A stretch of DNA of 64,000 nt from Eustoma russellianum (GCA_036186865.1 AP025065.1:9445240-9509239); one strand, 5' to 3'. Numbered from the stretch's first letter, positions 34,787 through 46,779 are shown. The notes: a model not told the origin generated them from the letters alone. Numbers and translations: made by a program.

Positions 34787-35262
34787 ATTTATTCATATTT
34801 CCTTGCATTATGTCATGAAGTTCAGCTTCAATCTCATGAAGATGAGGTGTGTTATCTTGTTCTTATTACATCTCCTTGACTGCAGCCCATATTTCAGCTG
34901 CAGTCTCATATATTATAAAGTCATCATTGATATCAGGAAGCATGGATCTTATTAACTATGACATTATCATGATATTTTCATACATTAGTTTCAAATGGAA
35001 TATTTATTGTTCCAAATAATATTCCTCCTTGCTCTTATATGTTACAAACATTTCTGCCCCTTTGGACTAAGAGAGGTAGTTATCTACATTGAGTTTGTGA
35101 CTTGTGATGACAATGAAAAAGTCATCAAACACAGCAGTACCATTAAACCCTACTCCTGACACTTGTTCAGGAGTGGAGATCTGGCTTCTGTTTGCTTAAC
35201 AGAAGAAGAAGAAGAAGGTGTTGCCATTTAAAATATTGCAGAATTAAAGATCTGATACAATA

Positions 35263-35400
35263 TAGAAAGATGAAGAAATATTATTCATCAATCTAAGGTT
35301 TAAATGTAGATGTAAATTGCCTTATATAAAGGCAAATGAGAGAGGCAGCAGTGTCCCAATTTGCCAACAGTAACACGGCCAACAAATATGTAGCTCTTGT
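35263..35400 (-). repeat. Probable 5' LTR fragment of the copia relic
   Basis: The stretch beyond the degenerate primer site holds a TATA-like TATATAAGG (minus strand, near 35320-35330). It ends in or near the L1 fragment. No second LTR copy is available to set its edges. Confidence 0.4.
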
Positions 35401-37200
35401 CACTAAACCAGTGAATATACCTGAGAATGTCAGACACTGGTTTTTCTCTGTGTCTACTGCCTCCTTCTCAATTAACCTAAATGGCTCTCTAACTGGTAAC
35501 TTTAAAGCCACTCGAGGTTTGAGAGAAGGAGATCCCCTCTCCCCTGCCCCCTTTTATCCTTGTCATGGAAGGTTTCACCCAACTTCTAAAAACTAATTCA
35601 TAGCTTCGCCAATTAGATACCACCCCAGATGTGATAGCCTCAAGCTTATCTCCCTTGCCTTTGCAGATGATCTTTTCATCTTATCCAGTGCGGATGAGGC
35701 CTCCATTGAAACCATCAAAGAAACCCTGGGCACCTTTGTAAATCTATCTGGCCTAAACTCCCAACCTAACAAAGAGTGAAGTTTTTGTGATCGAGACTAC
35801 AAATACAAAGAAGCACACTATTGCTGGTATTCTTGGCATGCCATTAGACTCCCTACCAATCAAATACTTAGGCATACCTCTCATAAACAGGAAACTTGTA
35901 TATTCCGACTGTTCCGTTTTACTGGAAAAGTTAAGAGCAAAAATTACTAGCTAGATAGCCTCTAAACTTTCCTATGGAGGTAGGCTTCAGCTGATTAACT
36001 CAGTATTGTCGGCTATGGTTAGATATTAGACAGCAATCTACTTCCTACCAAGAAAAGTTTTTAGGGAAATTGAAAGTCTCCTAAGATCCTTCCTCTGGGG
36101 TAGTTCAAGAAAGGCAATCAATTGGTCAGAACTATATAAGACAAAAGAGGAAGGGGGCTTATGATTACCAAACCTTACACAAATAAACAATGGATACCTC
36201 ATAAAGCAAGTGTGGTTTATTTGTGAAAGTAAAGAATCCTTATGGGTTAAGTGGGTACACTCAGTCATACTCAAAGACAAATCTCCATGGGAGGCAAAGC
36301 CTAAGCAACAAGATTTTTGACTATGTAAAAGACTGCTCTGAGTTAGAGATCAATATGAACAGTTTATTAAGCGCATCATATGTAGAGGAACTTCCACTTC
36401 CTTTTAGTTTGACACTTGGCATCTATAAGGTATTTTGATTAAAAACTTTCCTAAACTGAAGCTAAAGCTAAATATCAGCCTAGGAGGCATGGAGTCAGAA
36501 GTGATACATGGAAGCCAATGTAGATTGGCGTTTGCAGCAGTTGAGACAGCCAAGTGATAAGCTTCTACAATGCCTACAAACTATCCCAATCACTCTCAAT
36601 GAAGACTATTGGAAGTGGATCCCAGCCCAAAATTTTTCAACCGAAAGTGTCGTAGCTGCAAAAATCCCCCCTCCGTACCAGCTCCTTGGGCCAAGATTGT
36701 TTGGAGTAGGTATGATCTTCTTAGATACACAATCATTGTTTGGACATTTTATAAGATGTTGCCTACTATGTAAAAGCTTGCCCAAAGGGGTATTGTGGAC
36801 GCATACATGTGCCAACTCTGTAAGCGCCAATCTGAAAATCACAAGTACATGTTTTTCAATTGCCCCTTCTCTAAAGTGGTCTCGAAAGCAGTTCTGTTAA
36901 AACTAAACTGTAAAATCATCATCCTTACATAGGAAAACCTACATGAATAGCGGTTAACAAATCGCTGGTACTCAAAATTTCAAAAGGACTTGGTATTCTT
37001 TGGCTTATCCATAGTAGTCTACTGTATTTGGAGAGAACGTAATCAAAGGTTCTATAACTCCCGACAAAGAAATATGTAGACTATTATTGAGGAGATCTAC
37101 AGAATATTAGACTTGCAGCTACTTCATGGCGGAAAATAAGGAAAACACATTTAACTGGGAAATTAATGTAATTATTGGGCTACCAATGACTATTTTCTCC
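35400..37200 (+). mobile_element. 5'-truncated L1-type LINE fragment in bZIP intron 1
   Basis: Plus-strand ORF2 remains: ASFSINLNGSLTGNFKATRG with LREGDPLSP (35450-35560), the palm of an L1 RT; a degraded active-site lead DDLFILSSADEA near 35660-35705; a reading LPKVKSKN-like downstream region; and a C-terminal CX2CX7HX4C-type zinc finger, CQLCKRQSENHKYMFFNCPF, at about 36800-36860. It ends with WRERNQRFYN near 37030-37060, the usual plant L1 tail. Many stops are present. No poly(A) tail or target duplication was identified, so both limits are approximate. Confidence 0.85.
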
Positions 37201-37880
37201 ACCTAGTCAGTCATGCCTTCCCTCATACAGGAGTGAAGCAACCCCTATCGAATCTATCGTACTAGCTCCATGAATGTCCAAACTTACTTTTTCTTGTTGT
37301 ATGTTATCTTAAACTTCAGAGTACTGCTTGCTTGCTTGTTTTGTTGTGCATGTACAATATTCTTATGATTGAGACTTGTTGGGACATAGACTTGGAAGTC
37401 TCCAGCTAGCAGTTGATTTTGAGAGGGATATGCCAGATGATTTTGTTTTGCAGCCTTTGATATAAGCTCCAATTTTCACTACTAAGGTTTGGATTAGTTT
37501 AGCCGGACACTGGTTTAGGAAACTCCTCTGGTGGAGGTTCTGCCATTCGTCTTCTATATTAGTCTACACCAGGAAGGACTGGTTGTTATGACTTTCAAAT
37601 GCAACACGCGAGATAGCCATCACCCCTTTTGCTCCCATAGATGGAACTAACAATTAGTTGTTTTGTAAGCCAACAATATACTCTAGGCAACTGGATTTGG
37701 GTTAGCACTCACTTTTAATTTTATGTACTAGCTTAGGAACCTAGAACCGTGGTCATATAGGACCACTTTTTGTTAAAGGTCGGCACTAGATATAACTATC
37801 ATATTGTAAGCCACCTTTACCCCCATTTTGCTTTGACTATTCTCTTGCTGGTTTGGTCGATTGCACATTTTTTAATTCCG
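37201..37880. other. bZIP intron 1, unassigned part
   Basis: No coding or repeat signal beyond the probable L1 3' end is seen. Confidence 0.4.
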
Positions 37881-37889
37881 CATCTTTAG

Positions 37890-38491
37890 CTCATATATGA
37901 AATTTAATTTAAAAAGGAAAAAATTTGGGCCTAACTTTGGACATTGGTACTATGGTGGTATCCTTTAGGTTATGAGGAATTTCTTCTGTAGTTGCTTCCT
38001 TGTCAAAGTATTCTTCTCTAGCATCAGAGGAATGGTAAGTGGAGGACCCTTCTTCTGCTAGGCTTGTGTGCTTCATTGGCTCTTGATCTTTAAGATCAAT
38101 CTCTTGATCATCTTCCTGTTTCTCGTCATCATCTTGATGATCTTCATTGTTGTCATTCTTTAAGCTCCGATGGAAGTGAATTTGTTGGCATTGCTTTTAT
38201 CATTTGCTGGGAAACCCTTTTATTTGACCCTTCAATGTTTGCTTTATCCACCTTGCTTGCTAATCTTAGGGGACTGACCTTAGAAAGAGAGGGGAGATGC
38301 TCATGCTCCTGCCTTGGATCCTTTCTAGGAAGGGTGATCTTTTATGGGGTTGTGTCCTCAGTTTCTATTGCTTTTGCCAGAGAATCTTGAACATGAAGAC
38401 TCTTCTCCTTATGCTGTCTATTTGGATGGGAATTGTTTTTGGATCGAAGGCTTATCTCCCTCACTAGCCCTTCCTCTTGAAAAGACCCCAT
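37890..38491 (-). pseudogene. Unrecognised acidic protein relic, antisense in bZIP intron 1
   Basis: The minus strand from an ATG at 38491 reads MGSFQEEGLVREISLRSKNN and continues with one in-frame TAA (38342-38344) through LPSLSKVSPLRLASKVDKAN. The frame shifts near 38165 and then stays open for over 90 codons, with a strongly acidic run (NEDHQDDDEKQEDDQEIDLK), GSSTYHSSDAREEYFDKEAT and VPMSKVRPKF. The length of open frame, the sensible codon use and the continuity across one shift suggest former coding sequence of about 200 residues, probably disordered. I do not recognise the family. It could be a captured or retrocopied gene piece. Confidence 0.55.
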
Positions 38492-38559
38492 TCTGGCAGG
38501 GGTCCCCTAAAGATGGTGGTGGACACGTTTCACGTGATATGTTTGAAGCGATATAATCT

Positions 38560-39071
38560 CTGTTGAAGTTACACCTCGGTTAATGACAATTTACTGAAAT
38601 CTTCTGAAAGTACTGGAATTTCTATGAGTGGCTGCCGAAATGGCACATGAAATTGTTCTACCTGATTAAGTGATCACATTGTCAGAAGCTTGGCATGGAT
38701 GACCTTTCACGTCTTCTCTTTATAATGATGTGACAGTTCGGCCGTTCACTTAGAACTGTATTATATGGATGTTGGGACCTAGAACTTCGTATCAGCTACT
38801 ATCAACTGCAAGGAAGACATGGGGATTCATAGCCTGCCTCTTTATTTCACTTTTATTTTAATTTTCTCATTTGAAATATCATTTAATTGTGTGACATCAT
38901 TTTTTGGAGACAACCATCTTCACAGTATATTCTAACAATTGGATCCTCCTCCTGTGTAAATGACATTTGGTCTATTAGCTTATTCTTGGTTTCAATTTTG
39001 TTTTTGCTGCTTATTTTAGTATACACTTTCTGAGATAGTCTTGTCCTTTTTTCCGTTGCCTCATATATTAG
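38560..39071 (+). other. bZIP intron 1, last part
   Basis: T-rich intron sequence ending in cctcatatattag, an acceptor directly before exon 2. No other feature is seen. Confidence 0.55.
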
Positions 39072-39204
39072 GATATGGGCTAACCGGCAGTCAGCAGCTA
39101 GGTCGAAGGAGAGGAAGATGCGTTACATTGATGAACTTGAAAGGAGAGTCCAAATCCTACAAACAGAAGTCACTTCCTTGTCTGCTCGGCTTACTCTTTT
39201 ACAG
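39072..39204 (+). pseudogene. bZIP pseudogene, exon 2 (basic region and zipper start)
   Basis: 133 bases, fully open. Translated after the split Arg codon it reads [20 protein letters not shown] and [20 protein letters not shown], ending [16 protein letters not shown] is the DNA-contact helix; Lys at the place where most bZIPs have Arg is the mark of plant group I. Heptad leucines begin in the second half. The borders are attag|GATATGG and TTACAG|gtgaaa. It is the only exon here without a lesion. Exon 1 and exon 3 phases match it, so the gene once spliced. Confidence 0.95.
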
Positions 39205-39742
39205 GTGAAATTAATTTTTTCATAGTATGTTATTGCGTGTTCGTCTGGTGTATCAAGAGAAATGTTTCCATGGCAATGGTAACATCTCAGCTCTCCTCCA
39301 TTGCGGGACCACTGCCTCTCTTCTCCTTCGGCTGAAATCTTTCCTTTTCTACTTTTACTCAACATAAATCTTCATCTCTCAACCCAAACCTAACTGATTT
39401 CGGAGCCTTAATAATATCGCTAGCCAGAGGAAGATGTGTTACATTGTTGAACTTGAAAGGAAAGTCCAAACCCTACAAACAGAAGCCACTTCTTTGTCTG
39501 CTCAGCTTACGTTTTTATAGGTGAAATTAATTTTTTCAGAGTATGCTATTGGATGTTCGTCTGGTTTATCAAGAGAAATGTTTCTACGGCAACGGTAACA
39601 TTCCAGCTCTCCTCCATTGCAGGACCACTGCCTCTCTTCTCATTCGGCTGAAATCTTTCCTTTTCTACTTTTACTCAACCTAAATCTTCATCTCTCAGCC
39701 CAAGCCTAACTGATTTCAGTGCCTTAATAATATCGCCAGCCA
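39111..39742 (+). repeat. 316-bp tandem duplication covering the exon 2 end and intron start
   Basis: Units 39111-39426 and 39427-39742 are nearly identical in layout: gaggaagatg, the zipper coding part, the splice donor, tatcaagagaaatgtttc, ctctcctccattgc and ccttaataatatcgc. The second unit's exon part reads [20 protein letters not shown] and ends with tttatag before gtgaaa, so it lost the last Gln codon to a stop. It lacks the acceptor and the basic region, so it is not a usable exon. Confidence 0.93.
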
Positions 39743-39889
39743 CTCTGGCTACTCTTCTGGCATATCTTCTAGGTGGTAACCGCGTCGCAAAATTGCCCAC
39801 CTCAAAATGGTTGGATTCTTTAATCCGAGCCAATACTAACAACATGCAAAGCCTCATTCGAGCGAATCACCTTGGGCAAGTTTGCTAAA

Positions 39890-42800
39890 GCCCGATTTAA
39901 AACCAAAAGAGCCTTCGAGATTGAAATCGTATAGGTTCGAGGTTAATAAAGGGAAAAAATTCATCGCGATTGCACCGTAGGAAGTCAACTACATTAAGGT
40001 CAAATGGGAATTACAAAAAAAAGGTCAAATGGAACGCAAATATGGTTGGACAAGCCTTGGGTAACAACGCTTCGTACTGCAGCTTCAAGAATTTCGGCGA
40101 GGAAAAGTGGCTCAACAAGGGGCTACTTGACTGCAAAAACTGGCGGATTATCATTTCTTATTCTGCTTCCAATCTGAAGCATGCAAAGTGTGAGATCATG
40201 GACCTCTCACCAATGCCATTTGGAAATAGGGTCCTATTCTTTTGGCTATGGAAACCTAAGAAAAAGATTGAAAGATTAAAGCTGAATTCTATCAATGTGC
40301 GGTTAGATTCCCTTTCCCGAGCCTTCAATATTTCAACTAGTTAGTCTTGGAAGACTGGGTACTTTGGTTGGAGACTCCGAAATTCATGGATAGGCCTACC
40401 ACGGTGCAAACAAGAGTTGTTTATGCTAGGATTTACATAGAGATAAAAAAATTGAAGATAATCGGAGTATGGAACAAATTGAAGAAAATCGACGAGTGTG
40501 GAAAAGAAATATGGCAAGAAGTCGAATATGAACGGATGCCTATCCATTGTAAGAGGAAGAATGGTTTTCTTGGGACTCAACTTTGATTTCCAGTTGTTTC
40601 ATAGTAATGAGCAATCCATTACTTGTAAATTTTCTCTAAACTCTACTAAGAATGAAGTTCACCCTTACTGTTGTGTATGGGTACAATGAGAGAAGTAATA
40701 GAAAAGACACCTGGAGAGAATTGAGATAACAACACCAATTATATAGGAATCTAACTTGACCTATCATGGGGATTTTATTATCATCGTAGATGGGTAGGGG
40801 AAAATAGGTAGGGAAAGGATTGATAGAAATGTAGTTAAGGAGTTCACTGAGTGGATTAAGGATATGGATATGATAACATCCCTTCCAGAGGGTTTGAGTA
40901 TACATGGTCTAACAATACGGATGAGGGATAAGATAGTGCATACAAAGATAGACAATATGTTCAGCAATGAGAAATGGAAATGGTTGCTTCTCTTCTTTCA
41001 ATTAGATTATGAGGCCCCCCATCACCTCTGACCATTTCCATAGTATTCTTACCATCCAGTTGAAAAATAAGCTAGACCCAAAGCCCTTTAAGTGCATTAA
41101 AAGATGGATGAAACACCCTAGCTTCAGGAGGAACCTTAAGGATAGTTGGGTAGAAGAGGAAATTGGGAATCCCTAAGTTAGGCTTAACAGAAAGTTGAAA
41201 ACGCTGAAAGACCCTCTTAAAAAATTGAATAAGGCTTAATTTAGGGGTATCACCCTTAGAGTTGAAAAGGCTAGGATGAATTTGGAAAAAGCCCACGGGC
41301 TTACTGTTGATCCATGCAATAGTCAACTGCAAAAGGAGGTAGAGTGCAAAGGAGACTTATACTAGGTTTTTATCCTTTGAGGAATGTTTTTTTACGGAAA
41401 AATCAAGGATAAAGTAGATGAAAGGTGACAAAAATACCAAATTCTTCCATAGATTAGTTAAATCGCATACAACTAGGAATAAAATTCTTAGGCTCCGAAA
41501 CGAGGAAAGTCAAATGATTGAGGATTATAACCAAGTGCAAGACCTAGCCATAGGTTTCTTTGAGAAGTTGTTTACTAGCCGCCTGAGTCAGAACTGCCCA
41601 ACCAGCACTGGTCTGGAAGAATTCTAACTGAGGATCAGTGTCAAAACCTGACCCTTCCTATCTCAAGATTAGAAATAAAAGGGACTCTATTCTTCAGTAA
41701 GGCAGATAGTGCACCAGGACCATATGGGTATATAATGGAGTTCTACAAGGAGAACTGGTCCTTAATAGGTGAGGAATTCATTAACATTATTGGATTCTTC
41801 TTTGAACAGAACTTTATGTATTATCCTTTAAATGATACAACCATCTTTTTGATCTCCAAAGTAGATAATCCGATAAGAATGGAGGAATTTAGACCCATCT
41901 CCTGCTGTAATGTAATTTATAAGGTTATCTTTAAGAATAGTAGACAGATTGAAGCCTCTCCTCCCTGCCTAGTGGATAAAAACCAGTCAGCTTTTGTTAA
42001 GGCTAGAATGATACAAGGTAATATCCTCCTTATTCATGAATTAGTGAATAACTGTAAGAGGAAATGTGGCCCTAAGAGCTATGCTATAAAAATGGATACA
42101 ATGGAGGCGTTTACATGGTAAGTTGTCAATATCTATTGATGTTGCTCAAAAAGACGAACTTCCCAGATTGGTACATCTAGTGGATTTAGCTCTACATCTC
42201 AACCACCTCTTTCTCCATTAACCTAAACAAGTCTCTGATTGGTCATTTTCAAGCCACAAGGGGGCTGAGACAGAGTGACCCCCTTTCACCTTGTCTCTTC
42301 ATTCTAGTCTTAGAAGGATTCACCCAAATGTTGAAGTGTAAAGTTCTTAACTCTCCTTTCATCTAATCACCCTAGATGCTAACAACTCAAACTCTCCTCC
42401 CTAGCCTTTGTTCATGACCTTTTTACCCTATACAAGGCTAATATAAAAACAGTTAGGGTGATAAAGGAGGCTTTGATAGAATTCCAAGCCACATCAGGCT
42501 TACAACCTAATTTGCATAAATATGAGGTCTTCACATCAGGAATCAACATAATAGATAGGAATTCCATAGCTGAAGTCTTAAGTATGAGCCTAGGTAACCT
42601 TCCTATTAGGTACTTGGTGTTCCTCTAGTGGATGGGAAGCTAAGCTACACTAATTATGGAGCACTCCTGGACAAGCTAATCAATAGAGTGCATAGCTAGG
42701 CATCCTCCCAGTTATCCATATGGTGGTATATCACATGTGATCAATTCAGTACTGATAGCCATATGTAGGTACTGGTCTGCCTCATATTTTCTACCTAAAA

Positions 42801-43910
42801 AGGTCATAAGAGAGGTAGAAAGAATTCCAAAATCCTTCCTTTCGGGCAGCTCTAGGAAGGTCAAGATGGGAAACGATATGCCAACCAAAGGAAAAGAGTG
42901 GGCTAGGTATTTCTGACTTAATTCTAATAAACAATAGTGCTTACATTATGAAGAACATATGAAACATATGTGAAAATAAGGAGCGCTCATTGGTAAAATG
43001 GGTCCATACCATTTTGAAGGGGAAATCCATGTGGGAAGCAAAGCCTAGGCCATCGGATTCATTTCTTTGGAAAAGAACCCTTTGGGGTAGAGACAAATAT
43101 GCTGATTGCATGGAGAGTGTTGTTGGGAATGGCGATACCACATCCTTTTGGGAAGACCTTAGCGTCTATGCGGTATACTTAGTAAAAACCATCCCGAGTT
43201 AAGAAGGAAGCTGAATATAAGTTTGGAGAGAAAAGTTTTAATGATTATTCAATGCCATGATTGATGCATTCCCTAGGGTAGGGGATGGGACAACCTGGTA
43301 GTCCAATTTAGTTTATCTTTTAAAAGCATAAATATTAGACAGGGGAATGGTTTTTGTAAGTGGAAGCTCAACCCAAATTTTTCCTGTGAAAAATGCCACT
43401 ACAAAACTTTAACCTTTTCTACCTTCGGTAAAATTGTAAAATTGTTTGGTGTAAACATTTTCTTCCATGTTATGCAATCATACACTAGCTTGCATGTTAG
43501 AAGAGGATGAATAAACTAGACAAATTGAGGAATTGAGGATTGATCCAATCTGATACATGTGTCTTATGTGACAGGTTTTTTGAAGACCATGATCATATTT
43601 TCTTCCAATGTCCATACTCGTTAAAGGTGTGGAATACTATACTAATCAAGACCAAGTGCAGTGGAATGATTCTCACCTGGCAGAAATCCCTTCACTGGCT
43701 AGACTCCAGCAATACTTGTAACTTCAGGTTCTAAAAAGCATCACACAATTTGGATTCTCGGCAATAGTCTACTATCTCTTGTGGGAATGAAACATAAGAT
43801 TATATCACCAACTGGGAAAAAGACCGGTAACTAAAGATACTCTAGAAAGTATCTCAGCAACAACTTGGTGAGGTTACAAAAAAGAGTAAGTTCAACTGTG
43901 AACTATCTCT
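39890..43910 (+). mobile_element. Long L1-type LINE relic in bZIP intron 2
   Basis: A plus-strand L1 with both ORFs recognisable. The ORF1-like part (39970-40590) has the plant DUF4283-type run MDRPTTVQTRVVYARIYIEI and EVEYERMPIHC. Endonuclease remains lie at 40650-41030 with HGDFIIIVDG and IDNMFSNEKWKW. RT pieces follow at 41418-42400 with MKGDKNTKFFHRLVKSHTTR, LISKVDNPIRMEEFRPISCC, NQSAFVKARMIQGNILLIHE and GLRQSDPLSPCLFILVLEGF. The C-terminal zinc finger CVLCDRFFEDHDHIFFQC is at 43555-43620. Stops and shifts are abundant. Ends and target duplications are uncertain. Confidence 0.88.
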
Positions 43911-45124
43911 GAATTTTGGAATTCCTTCTGTCATATTCACATAACTCATATCAAGGATTTCAGGAGAAGTGGTTATTTTGTGAGTTACGCTGTTGGTATG
44001 GAAAGTGCAGAGCGGGGGGTTCGTGTTTATATAAGGTTAGACACCACTTAGATACTACCTGGCTTCTTTGCTCATTCCACTTTTTTCATTGCTGTTGACT
44101 AAATTGGATACTTAGCTGGATTCTTATGAATGGAGATGGGATCATTCAACACTAACTTGTTGGGTTTTAAGATTCAGTATCACTGAAAGTATTGTGACGG
44201 AAAAGGACTTGCTGGGGATTCGTATTTAGGTTGTTGATTTTGGTTTTGCCAAATTTGGTGCATTACTGGATGGAATGTAATGAATGTTATGGATGAAAGG
44301 CCGGCTGGGCGTTCATGTTTTGCATCGGATGTATGCACTTTTGACTGGAGATAGATCATTCAACGTTTGCTGAGCTTGTGGGGGAAATTGGAAGCAAATG
44401 TGTCACTATTGACTGCAATTAGATTTGAGGGCTGGGCTAAATTTTTTTAAGGTTGGCCACCACAAAGACTGTTGGAGGGATTGTTGTGGTGAAACAAGAT
44501 GGAGCTTTTGCTGGCTATTGCAGGGAAATCTCCTTCCCCTACCTCTTTTGTTACTATTTACCTAGATGTGGTGTTTACTTTTGTGTTTGGCTAGTAGATG
44601 TCCTACTGCTTCATCTGCCCCTATTTCAGGAGCTTGTTTGCCCTGCCTGTGTACCATGATTTCTAAAGCTGGATGTTTAATTTACAGGAAACGGGACTCT
44701 GTTAGTCTAGATTTTACTCTTTATTTTTGTAAATGCTTGGCATATGTTGCTTTTCCAAGGCAACTTTTGCAAGGGTTGGCATTAGTTTTTGGATAGAATT
44801 TAGTAAGCCACCTATATTTTGGAATAGCCGAGACCTATGTTGCTGATTTAAACTACAACTTTTGTAAATTCGTTATTTATGGCTTTCTATGAAATTTTAC
44901 TTACAAAAAAAGTGTTAGCCTAGTTTATTTGATAAAATAGTGTTTTGCTGGAATTTTGTTTATTCTTTGCCTTTTGATGGGGATTAATGATGCTATTGAC
45001 TTCCACTTATAGGGATGATAAGTTTTTGTTGATTGCTTGTGTTTTGTTTTGTTTTGTTTTTTTATTACTATATTATTATTCTCCAAGGTACTCTAATTGA
45101 TACAAGGTGGTTGGTCTTATGGCA
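43911..45124 (+). other. bZIP intron 2, last part
   Basis: T-rich and GTTTT-rich sequence, ending ggtcttatggcag, which serves as the acceptor of exon 3. I see no further gene or mobile element. Confidence 0.5.
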
Positions 45125-45209
45125 GAAGGATACCAACTATCTGACAGCTGAAAACAATGAACTTAAACTATGATTGCAGGCAATGGAACAACAGGTACAA
45201 CTGCAAGAT
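45125..45209 (+). pseudogene. bZIP pseudogene, exon 3 (leucine zipper continuation)
   Basis: 85 bases flanked by atggcag and gtaggg. It reads KDTNYLTAENNELKL, a stop, then LQAMEQQVQLQD, the expected zipper continuation of group I bZIPs. The stop TGA at 45170-45172 stands where relatives have an Arg codon CGA, a C-to-T change at a CpG. The next exon of the family, which finishes the zipper and the Gln-rich tail, was not found up to the window end. Confidence 0.93.
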
Positions 45210-46529
45210 GGTAGGGGTCTTTCTTTATGATTTTTCTTTTTCTTTTAGTTGCAATTGTTTTAGCTCTCTTTCCCTGTCGTAAGAATGAAAGCTGCTCTTC
45301 TTGGTTATAATTCAAGGTAAAGAGCTTAATGTATTGTTCATGTTGGTCCAAAGTTGGTTATATTCGTTCAAGCTACATGTTTGATGTAGAACGCCTAAAA
45401 AACGTGAACCTTAGGCTGTTATTTTCCGTCACATTAGGAAAGGTAGGGAACCAGATCAACAACCTGTAAGCGATTAAGTCTTCAAGATCTAGAAATCTAT
45501 GCTTCTACATACACAATCATTTCACAACTATAGCGGAAACATACCTTTCACCATGGTACGGTGAACGGAAGCGACTTTCACGATCGGAAGCTTCAACATT
45601 GACGCAGACAATCCCGAACTTGAAAAGAGTTTTCTCTCCACTAACTCTTACTTTAATGTTTACTTCGATGGATAAGTAAAACCAAAACCAATGAACCAGG
45701 GTGAAGAGAGGACCTTCATCCATATTTATAGGCAACCAAAAGGTACTTCCATCATAACCTTTGGCATAATACCCCTTTGATAAATGGACATGTCTCTTTA
45801 ATGAAGAATTGTGTCTATTAACTTAAAAGACATAGCTCTTCTAGATAACTCTTCGTAAATAACCAATTAGGGTTTAATTATAAATCATATAACTAAAATT
45901 CACAAAGCACACCCTTACACCACCAACTCTGTTTGGCCTCTGCTGTGCAGATTAATGATATCAGAATGCCTGCAGTCTCTTATTAGCCTTATAGTTGAGA
46001 TTGGGCAATACCTCATGAAGTTGTAGGATGCATGTCCTTCCAAATGGTTGTTTTAGGCAACTTACCACATATTATGTGTCCTTGTAGAAAGTGAAGGTAG
46101 CATTTTGTTACATTCTTTTCTCATTTCACCTTCAGCTTCATCACCCCACCTAATACATAAATGTATCCACCTTTTCAGGGATAAGTTAGCTTTCTTATAT
46201 ATTGCATATTTTACTGTTTCATGAGGTTTAACTTCTGTGTAACAAATTACCAGAAAAAAAAACTTCTGTGTAACGAACTAAATCAATATTACTATGGGAT
46301 GATGATAATAATAAGTTGAAGTGTGGTAATTTTCCAGCTGCGTAAGCGGCAAAAAGGCTGCTTTTGGTATTTAAAGTTGATTCTTCTTAGCCCATTAAGC
46401 GTTTAGGTTTCAGCTGTGGGCAATTCAGAGGCTCTTAAACATTAACGAAGAAAAAATTGAGTTATCGAACACTCTCAAGTGAAATACCAGCTGGCTCACA
46501 AAAAAAGGAAAAAAAACCAGGAAAGGGGA
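45210..46529. other. Unassigned stretch after bZIP exon 3
   Basis: No exon 4 of the bZIP is visible. A 14-bp direct repeat aacttctgtgtaac flanks a short A-rich spacer at 46230-46275. Nothing else can be supported. Confidence 0.4.
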
Positions 46530-46746
46530 ATCGGATGTGCGAAACTACACCCATGTTTTAGAAACACACAGAGGTCGTTTTCGAATGACCCATAATGAAA
46601 ATTGCGTCAAGCTGTATCGATCAACTGCTATTTCAAAATATAAGAAGCGCAGTCAATTTAGTGAGTCATTTTGCTTTATTCCATTATATTACAAAGTCAA
46701 GAAAGAGTGTGTCATTGAATCCATTGGAAATGGAAAGATCTGAATG
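46530..46746. repeat. Dispersed repeat copy 2
   Basis: It matches copy 1 near 15190-15395: gaggtcgttttcgaatgacccat, caagctgt, gaagcgcagtcaatttagtg and aaagtcaagaaagagtgtgt correspond in order. It lacks the (aac)n part of copy 1. The RTE LINE inserted at its right end, within gaaagatctgaatgt. Confidence 0.65.

Positions 46747-46747
<1 letters not shown>
46733..46747. repeat. Left 15-bp target duplication of the RTE LINE
   Basis: The bases gaaagatctgaatgt recur exactly at 47880-47894, on the other side of the LINE. Confidence 0.9.

Positions 46748-46779
<32 letters not shown>

Larger units (their letters stand above)
33470..35260 (-). mobile_element. Copia gag relic in bZIP intron 1, split by a MULE
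   Basis: Minus-strand remains related to gag of the 26134 element. The C-terminal part is at 33470-33751 (MFRFLTGQNIDFDSARSRIL, AEIKHKESRKKVMM). The N-terminal part is at 34787-35235, with LNVDNYL-like and YETAAEIWAAV-like blocks in mixed frames and a start reading MATPSSSSSVKQTE. A degenerate Met-tRNA primer site (TGTATCAGATC) is near 35250-35262. The two halves are separated by the 1015-bp MULE, so this relic was there first. No pol part is visible, and stops are frequent. Confidence 0.82.

Noticed and set aside
45386..45900. Possible solo LTR starting tgtagaacgcc with a minus-strand TATA-like box near 45720
   Set aside because: I could not find a matching end or a 5-bp target duplication.
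46748..46778. Short regular repeats as a CRISPR-like array
   Set aside because: It is a trinucleotide microsatellite without spacers, in a plant genome.
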